Assembly: GCA_015058625.1 (NCBI GenBank)
Contig: SVCA01000006.1
Coordinates: forward strand, 62,001 to 126,000
Source of the DNA: Pseudoselenomonas ruminantium
GTDB taxonomy: Bacteria; Bacillota; Negativicutes; Selenomonadales; Selenomonadaceae
Length of the DNA stretch: 64,000 nucleotides
Reading direction: 5' to 3'
Under the pieces are notes generated by a model. It had not been told where the DNA came from and made no database searches. It saw only the letters and a program-made list of their open reading frames with translations. Made by a program: the position numbers and the translations under genes. This document shows, one piece after another, positions 25,592 through 34,566 of this stretch; position 1 is the first letter of the stretch; each line of letters opens with the position of its first letter.

Positions 25592-26200
25592 ATGGAAGAA
25601 AAAATGGGCCGCCGGGAGCGGAAGAAAATGTTATCCCGGCAGGCGATACTGGATGCGGCCGTGGTGGTGTTCAGCAAGAAGGGCTTCCGTGAAGCATCCA
25701 TTGCGGATATTATGAATGGTGCCGATTTGGGCACGGGGACATTTTACAATTACTTTCAGTCCAAGGAAGAATTGCTGGTGCATTTGCTCGGGCGTTTGGT
25801 GGCCGACGTAAATAAAGCCATTGAGGAATTGCGGAAAGATGGCCGGCCTGCCTGTGAACTTTTGTCGGTGGCTTGTATGCTGACGGCAAAATTTCTGGAT
25901 GAGAACCGCTATGTACTGCCGTTGTTCTTAGCGGCGGCTGACCATTCGGGGATGCCGGAGGACGCCGAGGAACGCAAAAAAGTGCCCACGCCGGGCTTTA
26001 AGCCGCTGTATGAGCGGATTTTGCGCGAGGGGCAGGAAGCAGGTGAGGTGCGTGATGATGTGCCTGCTGAACTCATCACGGAGATGTTCCATTCCATTTA
26101 TCAGGCCACGGCGTTCAGCAAACTTTCGATTTCCTTTCAGGAAAATGTGGCGATGAAGATGCGGCTGCTCTTGGATGGGATTAAGAAGCAGACGAAATAA
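25592..26200 (+). CDS. TetR-family transcriptional regulator
   Basis: A 202-residue repressor-type protein: N-terminal helix-turn-helix (SIADIMNGADLGTGTFYNYFQSKEELL, about 35-60) and a helical ligand domain. The ATG at 25592 has GGGGCGA upstream. It lies 29 bp before the radical SAM pair in the same direction and is divergent from dcuC, so it may control either. Ligand unknown. Confidence 0.9.
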   Translation: MEEKMGRRERKKMLSRQAILDAAVVVFSKKGFREASIADIMNGADLGTGTFYNYFQSKEELLVHLLGRLVADVNKAIEELRKDGRPACELLSVACMLTAKFLDENRYVLPLFLAAADHSGMPEDAEERKKVPTPGFKPLYERILREGQEAGEVRDDVPAELITEMFHSIYQATAFSKLSISFQENVAMKMRLLLDGIKKQTK

Positions 26201-26229
26201 TGTGTATTGTGTTTTAGGAGAAGGATTAG

Positions 26230-27411
26230 ATGATTAGTGTAACGAAGCTGTTGTTTGCGCGGGAATATTATGGGGATAATCTGCGCTATACGAAAAATGC
26301 CCACACGATGCGAAATGGGGCGGCCGAAGGCATGGGGCCGGTGGTGGTCTGGAATTCCACGAAAACCTGCAATCTCAAGTGCATGCACTGCTATATGCAG
26401 TCGGATGCGCAGAAATACAAAGACGAGCTGACGACGGAAGAAGCCAAAAAGTTTATTGACGATTTGGCTGATTTTCATGTGCCTGTGCTCTTGTTCTCCG
26501 GCGGTGAGCCGCTGATTCGTCCGGACTTCTTCGAACTGGCCGAATATGCGCAGAAAAAGGGCGTAAGGCCGACCCTTTCCACGAATGGCACCTTGATTAC
26601 GCGGGAAGTGGCTCAGCGCATCAAGGATATCGGCGTGGGCTATGTGGGCATCTCTTTGGACGGCCTCAAAGACGTCAACGATAAATTCCGTGGTGTAGAA
26701 GGCGCTTATGAAAAGGCCATGCAGGGAATTGAAAACTGCGTAGCCGTAGGACAGCGTGTGGGCCTGCGCTTTACCATCAATCATCATAATATTGAGGAAC
26801 TCGACAACATTTTCGATTTTATCGAGGAAAAGGGCATTAACCGCGTATGCTTCTATCATCTCGTGTATTCCGGCCGCGGGGAAAAGATGGTCAATCAGGA
26901 TGTAACGCCGGAACAGTCCCGCAAGGCGATGGACACGATTATCCGCCGTACACGCGATTTTGAGGAGCGGGGCCTCGAAAAGGAAATCCTCACGGTGGAC
27001 AATCACTGTGACGGTGTTTATATGTACCTCAAGGCGCTGGCCGAAGGCCGCGATGAAACGGCAGAGCAGATTAAGAAGTACATTTCCATGAACGGCGGCA
27101 ACCGCTCCGGCATTGCCTTTGGTGAGGTTGACCCGTTAGGCTATGTGCATCCGGACCAGTTCACCCAGCACCATACCTTTGGCAATGTGCGGGAGAGAAA
27201 GTTCGGCGATATTTGGACGGATGTTTCGGCAAGTCCGATTCTGGCCGGCTTAAAGGATAGAAAGCCCCTGCTGAAAGGCCGCTGTGCCAAATGCAAGTTC
27301 CTCGACAACTGCAACGGCAACTTCCGTACGCGTGCCGAAGCGGTGACGGGTGACTTCTGGGAATCTGACCCATCCTGCTATCTGACCGATGAAGAAATCG
27401 GCATCAAGTGA
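26230..27411 (+). CDS. Radical SAM protein of the NirJ1/AhbC type
   Basis: A 393-residue radical SAM enzyme. The cluster motif CNLKCMHC lies near residue 50, the SAM-binding SGGEPLIRPDF follows, and a C-terminal cysteine region (CAKCKFLDNC plus a last Cys) would hold a second cluster as in SPASM proteins. The opening TKLLFAREYYGDNLRYTKNA and the pairing with a second such gene match the NirJ1/NirJ2 pairs of Firmicutes, related to AhbC and AhbD of the siroheme-to-heme route. No siroheme genes are in view, so the exact step is inferred. The ATG follows AGGAGAAGG. Confidence 0.7.
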   Translation: MISVTKLLFAREYYGDNLRYTKNAHTMRNGAAEGMGPVVVWNSTKTCNLKCMHCYMQSDAQKYKDELTTEEAKKFIDDLADFHVPVLLFSGGEPLIRPDFFELAEYAQKKGVRPTLSTNGTLITREVAQRIKDIGVGYVGISLDGLKDVNDKFRGVEGAYEKAMQGIENCVAVGQRVGLRFTINHHNIEELDNIFDFIEEKGINRVCFYHLVYSGRGEKMVNQDVTPEQSRKAMDTIIRRTRDFEERGLEKEILTVDNHCDGVYMYLKALAEGRDETAEQIKKYISMNGGNRSGIAFGEVDPLGYVHPDQFTQHHTFGNVRERKFGDIWTDVSASPILAGLKDRKPLLKGRCAKCKFLDNCNGNFRTRAEAVTGDFWESDPSCYLTDEEIGIK

Positions 27412-27423
27412 GGAGGGCGCAAA

Positions 27424-28422
27424 ATGAAAATTGTATCCTGGAATACGACCAACAATTGCAATATGTACTGCGCCCATTGCTACCGTGACGCAGGCTGTAA
27501 GGCGGAGGATGAACTCTCCACGGAAGAAGCGAAAAAACTTCTGCGGGAAATCGCCAAGGCTGGATTCAAAATCATGATTTTCTCCGGCGGCGAGCCATTG
27601 ACCCGTCCGGATATCGTAGAGCTCGTGAAATATGCGTCCGATTTAGGGCTGTTTCCCGTGTTCGGTACCAATGGCACTCTGATTACGCTCGAAATGGCCA
27701 AAGCCTTGAAAGAGGCTGGGGCTCGCGGCATGGGCATTTCTCTGGATTCGCTGGACAAGGAAAAGCACGACAAATTCCGCGCCTTCCCCGGCGGTTGGGA
27801 CGGCGCGGTGCAGGGCATGAAGAACTGCCGCGAAGTGGGCCTGCCCTTCCAGATTCATACGACCGTGATGGATTGGAACCAGCAGGAACTCGAAGCGATG
27901 ACGGATTTTGCTGTGGAAATCGGCGCCAAAGCCCATCATTTCTTCTTCCTGGTGCCGACGGGGAGAGCTGCAACGATTGAGGAGGAATCCCTGCGGGCGG
28001 AGCAGTATGAAGATGTGCTGACCCGCATTATGAAGAAACAGCAGGAAGTGGATATTGAATTAAAGCCGACCTGTGCACCGCAGTTTTTGCGTATTGCTGA
28101 CCAACTGGGAATTAAGACGCGATTCCATCGTGGCTGTCTGGCAGGGCTCAGCTATTGCATCATCAGCCCGCGGGGGAAGGTACAGCCCTGCGCTTACCTC
28201 AATATGGAATTGGGTGATGTGCATGATACGCCTTTTGATGAAATCTGGAATAACAGCGAAGTGCTGAAGAAACTGCGTACGCTGGAGTATAGCGGCGGGT
28301 GCGGCAGCTGCAACTATAAGGGCGTTTGCGGCGGTTGCCGAGCCAGAGCAGCTTATTACCATGGCGGGGACTATATGGCGGAGGAGCCTTGGTGTCTCTA
28401 TCATGGCAGACGCGGGGAATGA
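27424..28422 (+). CDS. Radical SAM protein of the NirJ2/AhbD type
   Basis: A 332-residue radical SAM enzyme with CNMYCAHC near residue 11, SGGEPLTRPDI and a C-terminal CGSCNYKGVCGGCRARA motif for an auxiliary cluster, the layout of AhbD/NirJ2, which makes propionate-to-vinyl changes in late heme formation. It starts 12 bp after the first radical SAM gene and is about 60 residues shorter because the N-terminal extension is absent. The ATG follows GAGGAGG. The same family also holds peptide-modifying enzymes, but no precursor peptide gene was seen. Confidence 0.7.
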   Translation: MKIVSWNTTNNCNMYCAHCYRDAGCKAEDELSTEEAKKLLREIAKAGFKIMIFSGGEPLTRPDIVELVKYASDLGLFPVFGTNGTLITLEMAKALKEAGARGMGISLDSLDKEKHDKFRAFPGGWDGAVQGMKNCREVGLPFQIHTTVMDWNQQELEAMTDFAVEIGAKAHHFFFLVPTGRAATIEEESLRAEQYEDVLTRIMKKQQEVDIELKPTCAPQFLRIADQLGIKTRFHRGCLAGLSYCIISPRGKVQPCAYLNMELGDVHDTPFDEIWNNSEVLKKLRTLEYSGGCGSCNYKGVCGGCRARAAYYHGGDYMAEEPWCLYHGRRGE

Positions 28423-28448
28423 TTACCACGGTTGGGTTCGTGGTGAGC

Positions 28449-28650
28449 GGGCGGGGCCGTCAGCATTGCCGCGATTCCGCTTAGCCCCTTTGCTAAAATA
28501 TTTTTTTGCCTTTTATATAACGGGAAACGTCTAAACTCACTGCGTTCAAACAAAGACGTTTCCCGTTATTTTTAGCGGTATGGGCAAAAAAATATTTCTT
28601 AACGCCAAGGGGGCAAACGCTCCACTGCGGCAATGCTGACGGCCCCGCCC
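28449..28650. repeat. Nested hairpin element C with conserved loop
   Basis: Outer arms 24 bp perfect (28449-28472 with 28627-28650), middle 15 bp (28496-28510 with 28583-28597) and inner 16 bp (28517-28532 with 28554-28569). The 21-nt loop 28533-28553 starts aaactcactgcgttcaaac. It begins 27 bp after the second radical SAM gene. Confidence 0.92.
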
Positions 28651-28808
28651 TGCGTTACTTTGCGCATCGGTGCCCTCGCGCCGGTTGACATCGGCGTGGT
28701 GGGGCGTGCCTATTTATGAATGTGTTGGCAAATAAAGAAAATGCCAGTAGGTTGCAGTATTGCGACGTTGAGGGCGTGAATCCAAAACAACAGAGCAGCA
28801 GGCACTAA

Positions 28809-29009
28809 GGCGGAGCGGCCGGGAACTGGCCACAGCGAAGCGTATGGCCGCTGGCGTAAAGAAAATCATTTTTGCCCACCACTAAAAGAAACGCCAAGCA
28901 CTTTTGTTTGAACGCAGTGAGTTTAAGTGCTTGGCGTTTTATCCTAGGCAAAAATGATTTTTAGCCAGCGGTCTTAGCGTAGTCGGGGCCAGTTCCCGGC
29001 CGCTCCGCC
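28809..29009. repeat. Nested hairpin element D, inverted relative to C
   Basis: Outer arms 23 bp perfect (28809-28831 with 28987-29009), second 8 bp (28848-28855 with 28964-28971), middle 15 bp (28862-28876 with 28947-28961) and inner 15 bp (28889-28903 with 28925-28939). The loop 28904-28924 is the exact reverse complement of the loop of element C. The 160 bp between C and D hold nothing I can name. Confidence 0.92.
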
Positions 29010-29051
29010 GCCTTCCCTGATGATTTGTAGCCTTTAAGCTACCAGGCGTGG

Positions 29052-29834
29052 TTATCTATTCATAATCGCATCCACGGACTTAATGCACGCATTGCGCAGT
29101 CCGTATTCTTCGAGTGCTGTCACCCCGCGGATGGTAGTCCCTGCCGGACTGCAGACATTGTCTTTGAGCACGCCCGGATGGGTGCCGGTCGCGAGCTGAA
29201 GTTTTGCCGAGCCGAGCACCATTTGGGAAATCAGCTTGTAGGCATCTTCGCGTTTTAAGCCGTATTTTACCGCCGCATCGCCGTAGGCTTCGATAAAGAG
29301 GTCGACAAAGGCCGGCCCGCAACCGGTGACGGTGCCGCCAATGCCCATAAGATGGCTGGGCAGTTCCTGCACTAAGCCCACAGCGGCAAAGAGTTTTTTG
29401 ACTTCTGCGTGTTCCTCTGGCGTAAGGGTATTTTTTTCCTCAAAGAGCAGTACCCCTTCACCGACCATAGCCGGGGTATTGGGCATGATGAATTGCAGGC
29501 GGACGCCTGCAGGCAGGACGCTCTCATAGCGGGCAAAGTCCCAGCCAGCGGCGATGGAGATTAGGGCTTTGCCCTTTAATTTATCGCCAAGTTCTGTCAG
29601 GACGCTCTCAATCTGGTAGGGCTTGCAGGCCATTACCAATGTATCGCAGGCATCGGCCAGTTCCTGCACGGTCTTAACTGCCGTAAAGCCGATAGCGGCG
29701 GCATTTTTGGCCAGTTTTTCCTGATTGGGGGCAAAAGCGTAGACTTTTTCCTTGGCAATGGCGCCCGCGTTGATAAAACCTGCGGCGAGTGCCTGCGCCA
29801 TATTTCCCATGCCGATAAATCCGAGTTTTTCCAT
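29052..29834 (-). CDS. proC: Pyrroline-5-carboxylate reductase
   Basis: Last step of proline synthesis: reduces pyrroline-5-carboxylate with NAD(P)H. The 260-residue protein has the nucleotide motif GFIGMGNMAQALAAG at its start, FIMPNTPAMVGEGV and the C-terminal signature CSPAGTTIRGVTALEEYG. The start MEKLGF at 29834 has AGGAGG six bases upstream; longer frames upstream have no ribosome site. Transcribed alone and convergent with the radical SAM pair, with hairpins C and D between. Confidence 0.95.
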   Translation of the reverse strand: MEKLGFIGMGNMAQALAAGFINAGAIAKEKVYAFAPNQEKLAKNAAAIGFTAVKTVQELADACDTLVMACKPYQIESVLTELGDKLKGKALISIAAGWDFARYESVLPAGVRLQFIMPNTPAMVGEGVLLFEEKNTLTPEEHAEVKKLFAAVGLVQELPSHLMGIGGTVTGCGPAFVDLFIEAYGDAAVKYGLKREDAYKLISQMVLGSAKLQLATGTHPGVLKDNVCSPAGTTIRGVTALEEYGLRNACIKSVDAIMNR

Positions 29835-30014
29835 CATGTACCTCCTGTAATATATAAGGATGTTTTTTTGACAATCACTGCTCTTATTGTAACATAAAAT
29901 ACAGGCATCCAAAGTCCCGGCAAGAAAAATTTTTAGCGGGGGTTGTTTATTTTGGATTGTGCGTTATAATAAGTAAACCGTTTGCTTTTTGGCGATTAGT
30001 TTGAGGTGAATAGA

Positions 30015-31361
30015 ATGTTAAACACAAGGGACATGGATATGCTTCATGGCTCTTTTTGGGATAAGCTGATTATTTTTGCGATTCCCTTGGCCCTTACCGG
30101 TGTTCTGCAGCAGCTCTTCAATGCGGCAGATGTGGCAGTCCTGGGGCAGTTTGTGGGCAAGAATGCCATGGCGGCCGTGGGCAATAATATTTCTGTTATC
30201 GGGATATTGGTCAATCTCTTTATGGGGCTTTCGCTCGGCTCGAATGTGGTGATTGCCCGCTTTATCGGGGCGAAGAAGCCAGAAAAAGTGGGCACAGCTG
30301 TGCAGACGTCTTTTGCTTTAGCCGTGGCGACAGGTTTTGTCCTGTTGCTGTTTGGCGAGCTGATGGCTACGCCGATTATCAACTGGCTGGATGTGCCGGC
30401 CGAAGTTGAGGAAATGGCCGAAACGTATCTGCGGGTGTATCTTTTGGGCCTGCCTTTTATCGGCATGTATAACTTTGAAGCGGCTATCCTGCGTGCCCGC
30501 GGGGATACGCGCACGCCGCTCTTGGCGCTGGCTGTGGCCAGTGTGGTCAATATCGCACTGGACTTGCTCTTTGTCCTTTGGGGCTGGGGCGTTATGGGCG
30601 TGGCGCTCGCTACGGTTGTGGCGACCGGTGTCAGCGCCTTTATCCTGTTCTGGTTCTTGACTCATTCGCAGGACATTTTGCGCCTGCATTTTGACGGCTT
30701 TTCCTTGGACGGCCGCCTGCTGCGGGATATTGTGGCCATTGGCCTGCCTGCGGGTATTCAGGGCATGGTCTTTTCATTCTCGAATATTTTGATTCAGGCG
30801 GCGGTGAACAGTTTGGGGCCGGATGCCATGGCGGCTTCGGCGGCGGCTTTTGCCATTGAGGTCAATGTTTACTGCGTGCTCAATGCCTTTGCCCAGGCCA
30901 CGACGACTTTTGTGAGTCAGAACTATGGTGCGGGCAATCTGCCACGCTGCTTCCAGATTACCAAGGTGGGTCTGGGGCTGGATATCGCCTTTACCGTGGC
31001 GATGGGTGTTATCGTGATTGGCTTTGCGCGGGAGTTCCTGTCCTTGTTCAATGCGGATGAAACCGTCGTAGAACTTGGCATTATCCGCTTCTGGTATATC
31101 GTAGCACCGCAATTTTTGCAGGTCTTTATCGATGTGTTGTCTGGCGCACTGCGCGGCTATGGTTTTTCGCTCCCGCCGGCAGTGCTCGCGCTCGTGGGGA
31201 TTTGCGGCGTGCGCATTACCTGGCTGTATACGCTGTTTCCTGCCAGCCCTGACTACGCCACCTTGATGGCCTGCTATCCTGTGAGCTGGCTGATTACCGG
31301 TATCTTTATCGGGATGCTTTACCGCTATTGCCGTGGGCATATTAAGTTAATTCGCGTGTAA
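30015..31361 (+). CDS. MATE-family efflux transporter
   Basis: A 448-residue cation-driven drug/metabolite exporter of the MATE family, with twelve predicted helices in two related halves. The N-terminal LHGSFWDKLIIFAIPLALTGVLQQLFNAADVAV and the VSQNYGAGN segment are family marks. ATG 30015 has GAGGTG five to six bases upstream; the GTG within that site is not the start. Substrate unknown. Confidence 0.9.
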   Translation: MLNTRDMDMLHGSFWDKLIIFAIPLALTGVLQQLFNAADVAVLGQFVGKNAMAAVGNNISVIGILVNLFMGLSLGSNVVIARFIGAKKPEKVGTAVQTSFALAVATGFVLLLFGELMATPIINWLDVPAEVEEMAETYLRVYLLGLPFIGMYNFEAAILRARGDTRTPLLALAVASVVNIALDLLFVLWGWGVMGVALATVVATGVSAFILFWFLTHSQDILRLHFDGFSLDGRLLRDIVAIGLPAGIQGMVFSFSNILIQAAVNSLGPDAMAASAAAFAIEVNVYCVLNAFAQATTTFVSQNYGAGNLPRCFQITKVGLGLDIAFTVAMGVIVIGFAREFLSLFNADETVVELGIIRFWYIVAPQFLQVFIDVLSGALRGYGFSLPPAVLALVGICGVRITWLYTLFPASPDYATLMACYPVSWLITGIFIGMLYRYCRGHIKLIRV

Positions 31362-31451
31362 ATAAGATAAATTTGGAAAAATAATCATCATAATATGGGG
31401 ATTGTGCTATACTAATTAGTGGAGAGCTATTCTGAAAGGAAGATGACCACT

Positions 31452-32900
31452 ATGTATGAGTACAATCCCCGTTCTTTACGTGCAGAAGAATTTATTAGTG
31501 ATGCAGAAATCCGTGAGACTCTTGCCTATGCGGAAGCGAACAAGGACAATTTTGCCCTGATTGATGAGATATTGGAAAAAGCCCGGCCGGTTAAGACGGG
31601 CACAGGTTATATCTGTAAGGGCTTGACCCATCGGGAGGCCTCTGTACTGCTGGCCTGCGAAAATCCGGAGAAGATTGCCCGCATGTATGAAATCGCCGAG
31701 GAAATCAAGCAGGCGTTTTACGGCAACCGGATTGTGCTCTTTGCACCGCTCTATCTGTCCAATTACTGTGTCAACGGCTGCGTCTACTGTCCTTATCACG
31801 GGCAGAACAAGCATATTCCCCGCAAGAAACTCACGCAGGAGGAAGTGAAGGCGGAGGTTATCGCCCTGCAGGATATGGGCCATAAGCGGTTGGCCATCGA
31901 GGCCGGGGAAGACCCGGTGAACAACCCGTTGGACTATATTCTGGATTGCATTCATACCATCTACAGCATCAAGCATAAAAACGGCGCCATCCGCCGCGTG
32001 AATGTAAATATCGCGGCGACCACCGTGGAAAATTACCGCAAGCTCAAAGAGGCAGGCATTGGCACCTATATTCTCTTTCAGGAAACCTACAATAAGGAAA
32101 GCTATGAACGGCTGCACCCCACGGGGCCGAAGCATGATTATGCTTACCATACCGAAGCCATGGACAGGGCTATGGAAGGCGGCATTGATGATGTGGGGCT
32201 GGGCGTGCTCTTTGGCTTGGAAGGCTATAAGTATGAATTTGCCGGTCTTCTCATGCACGCAGAGCATCTTGAGGCAGTGCATGGTGTCGGCCCGCATACC
32301 ATTTCCGTACCGCGCGTGAAAAAGGCCGACGATATCGACCCCGATGCCTTTGACAATTCCATCAGCGATGAAATCTTCACGAAAATCGCCGCATGTATTC
32401 GGTTGGCTGTGCCGTATACCGGCATGATTATTTCCACCCGCGAATCTGAGCAGGTGCGGGAGCGCATGCTGCAGGTGGGCATCAGTCAGGTCAGCGGTGC
32501 GAGCCGCACCAGTGTGGGCGGCTATACGGAAAAGGAACGGCCGACGGATACGGAACAGTTCAATGTGTCTGACCAACGTACATTGGATGAAGTCATCAAG
32601 TGGCTGATGGAAACGGGCCATATTCCTTCCTTCTGCACGGCCTGCTATCGGGAAGGGCGCACGGGGGACCGCTTTATGAGCCTTTGTAAGAGCGGGCAGA
32701 TTGTCAACTGCTGCACGCCCAACGCCCTGATGACGCTGACGGAATATCTTACAGACTATGCCAGCGAGGAAACGCGGGAGCTGGGCTATCGGCTCATTGA
32801 TGAGGAGTTAAAGAAGATTCCCAAGGAAAAAGTCCGGCAGATTGCCGCAGAACATATCGAAGCCATCAAACATTCGGATAAGCGGGATTTCCGCTTCTAA
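31452..32900 (+). CDS. hydG: [FeFe]-hydrogenase maturase HydG (tyrosine lyase)
   Basis: HydG splits tyrosine to CO, CN- and p-cresol for the hydrogenase H-cluster. The 482-residue protein has the radical SAM motif CVNGCVYC in an N-terminal barrel and the HydG-specific C-terminal cluster motif, CTACYREGRTGDRFM followed by CTPNALMTL. ThiH, its close relative, lacks that C-terminal pattern, so HydG is preferred although thiC is the next gene. The start ATG 31452 has AAAGGA eleven bases upstream; ATG 31443 is too close to it. HydE, HydF and the hydrogenase are not in the window. Confidence 0.88.
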   Translation: MYEYNPRSLRAEEFISDAEIRETLAYAEANKDNFALIDEILEKARPVKTGTGYICKGLTHREASVLLACENPEKIARMYEIAEEIKQAFYGNRIVLFAPLYLSNYCVNGCVYCPYHGQNKHIPRKKLTQEEVKAEVIALQDMGHKRLAIEAGEDPVNNPLDYILDCIHTIYSIKHKNGAIRRVNVNIAATTVENYRKLKEAGIGTYILFQETYNKESYERLHPTGPKHDYAYHTEAMDRAMEGGIDDVGLGVLFGLEGYKYEFAGLLMHAEHLEAVHGVGPHTISVPRVKKADDIDPDAFDNSISDEIFTKIAACIRLAVPYTGMIISTRESEQVRERMLQVGISQVSGASRTSVGGYTEKERPTDTEQFNVSDQRTLDEVIKWLMETGHIPSFCTACYREGRTGDRFMSLCKSGQIVNCCTPNALMTLTEYLTDYASEETRELGYRLIDEELKKIPKEKVRQIAAEHIEAIKHSDKRDFRF

Positions 32901-32908
32901 AGAAAGTC

Positions 32909-32937
32909 TTGAACTTGGCTGCTAAAACTGCTAGAAT
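32909..32937 (+). promoter_or_regulatory. Promoter of the thiC leader
   Basis: TTGAAC (32909-32914), 17-base spacer and TAGAAT (32932-32937). It starts eight bases after the hydG stop and about 40 bases before the TPP aptamer. Confidence 0.65.
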
Positions 32938-32979
32938 GGACAATGGGTTTCCCTCGTGGGACAAAAACAAATAAATAGA

Positions 32980-33058
32980 ACGGGAGCTCGCAGACGGGCT
33001 GAGAGGAAGTTGCGCACTTCGACCGCACCTGATTTGGATAATGCCAACGTAGGGAAGA
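32980..33058 (+). promoter_or_regulatory. TPP riboswitch upstream of thiC
   Basis: Complete thi-box: gacgggctgagagg, then acctgatttggataatgcca and acgtaggga. Apart from a missing 20-nt P3 hairpin it is almost identical to the riboswitch at 22376-22478. Confidence 0.96.
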
Positions 33059-33070
33059 TTTTTATAGACC

Positions 33071-33103
33071 GGGAAGGACTTTATTCAAAGTCCTTCCCTT
33101 TTT
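33071..33103 (+). terminator. Terminator of the thiC riboswitch
   Basis: A 12-bp perfect stem (33071-33082 with 33087-33098) with a 4-nt loop is followed by T6. It lies between aptamer and thiC, so TPP binding should stop transcription here. Confidence 0.92.
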
Positions 33104-33128
33104 TGTGTTTTGAAGGAGGCAATAGCAG

Positions 33129-34442
33129 ATGAGCAGAAATTACACAACGCAGATGGATGCAGCACGTCAGGGAATCATCACGAGGGAAATGGAAATCGTG
33201 GCGGCCAAGGAAAAGATGGCGGCAGAAGATTTGCGGGCGCTGGTGGCTGATGGCAAGGTGGCTATTTGTGCCAATAAGAACCACAAGGCATTAAATCCTG
33301 AAGGTGTGGGCAGTATGCTGCGGACGAAAATCAATGTGAATCTGGGGGTATCCCGGGATTGCAAGGATTATGATTTGGAAATGCAGAAGGTCATGAGTGC
33401 CGTGGACTTGGGCGCGGAGTCCATCATGGATTTATCCAGTCATGGAAATACGCAGCCTTTTCGCCGCAAGCTGGTGGCCGAGTGCCCGGGCATGATTGGC
33501 ACAGTGCCCATCTACGATAGTGTCATACATTATCAGCGGGACTTGGCAGAACTTACAGCGCAGGATTTTCTCGATGTCATTCGTCTGCATGCGGAAGATG
33601 GCGTGGACTTTGTGACCTTGCACTGCGGCATTACGCGGGACACGGTGCGGCAGATTCGGAATCAGTCGCGCAAGATGAATATTGTCAGCCGTGGCGGAAG
33701 TCTGGTGTTTGCATGGATGAGTATGACCGGCGAGGAAAATCCCTTTTATGAATATTTCGATGAGATTCTCGACATCTGCGCGGAGTATGATGTGACGATT
33801 TCCTTGGGGGATGCCTGCCGTCCGGGTTGTCTGGCTGACGCTACGGATAACTGTCAGATTGACGAACTATCCCGTCTCGGGGAACTTGTGGAGCGGGCCT
33901 GGAAGCGCAATGTGCAGGTGATGGTGGAAGGCCCGGGGCATGTGCCCCTCAATCAGATTGCTGCCAATATGGAAATCCAAAAGACGCTATGCCATGGTGC
34001 GCCCTTCTATGTGTTAGGGCCGCTGGTTACCGATATTGCGCCGGGCTATGACCATATCACGGCCGCCATTGGCGGGGCAGTAGCCGCTATGCATGGTGCG
34101 GCCTTCCTCTGCTATGTTACGCCTGCAGAACATCTGGCTTTGCCGAATCTGGATGATGTGCGGCAGGGAATTATTGCCAGCAAAATTGCCGCCCATGCCG
34201 CCGATATTGCCAAAGGCCTGCCGGGGGCAAGAGAACAGGATGACAAGATGGCGGCGGCCCGCCGTGTGCTGGATTGGGAAGCGCAGTTTGCCTGTGCACT
34301 GGATGCGGAAACGGCGCAACGAATCCGCCAGAGCCGTATGCCGGAGGACGGGCATAGCGAAACCTGCAGCATGTGCGGCAAGTTCTGTGCCGTGCGCAGT
34401 ATGAACAAGGCCTTGGATCACGAATATATCGATATTCTTTGA
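33129..34442 (+). CDS. thiC: Phosphomethylpyrimidine synthase ThiC
   Basis: Radical SAM enzyme that turns aminoimidazole ribotide into HMP-P, the pyrimidine of thiamine. The 437-residue protein is the short bacterial form, with [14 protein letters not shown] and [21 protein letters not shown], and the unusual C-terminal cluster motif CSMCGKFC. The ATG has AAGGAGG upstream. Controlled by the TPP riboswitch, together with thiMED. Confidence 0.97.
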   Translation: MSRNYTTQMDAARQGIITREMEIVAAKEKMAAEDLRALVADGKVAICANKNHKALNPEGVGSMLRTKINVNLGVSRDCKDYDLEMQKVMSAVDLGAESIMDLSSHGNTQPFRRKLVAECPGMIGTVPIYDSVIHYQRDLAELTAQDFLDVIRLHAEDGVDFVTLHCGITRDTVRQIRNQSRKMNIVSRGGSLVFAWMSMTGEENPFYEYFDEILDICAEYDVTISLGDACRPGCLADATDNCQIDELSRLGELVERAWKRNVQVMVEGPGHVPLNQIAANMEIQKTLCHGAPFYVLGPLVTDIAPGYDHITAAIGGAVAAMHGAAFLCYVTPAEHLALPNLDDVRQGIIASKIAAHAADIAKGLPGAREQDDKMAAARRVLDWEAQFACALDAETAQRIRQSRMPEDGHSETCSMCGKFCAVRSMNKALDHEYIDIL

Positions 34443-34566
34443 TGTGTGTGCTTTTTAATATCGCAAATTATAATTGCGGGAAATTGTAATTTTGGCAGGA
34501 TTTTTTTGCTTGGTTCGCGAAATAAAACTTGTTGATAGTGTCTATGACTGCAAGGAGGTTATACGA

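Noticed and set aside
31476..32621. 381-codon minus-strand frame opposite hydG
   Set aside because: Shadow frame; HydG cluster motifs on the plus strand explain the coding signal.
31452..32900. thiH (thiazole synthesis) instead of hydG
   Set aside because: The C-terminal CTACYREGRTG and CTPNALMTL cluster region is a HydG feature absent from ThiH, and no thiG or thiF is adjacent.
33071..33103. T-box or amino-acid leader before thiC
   Set aside because: No T-box GGTGG motif; the thi-box directly upstream explains the terminator.
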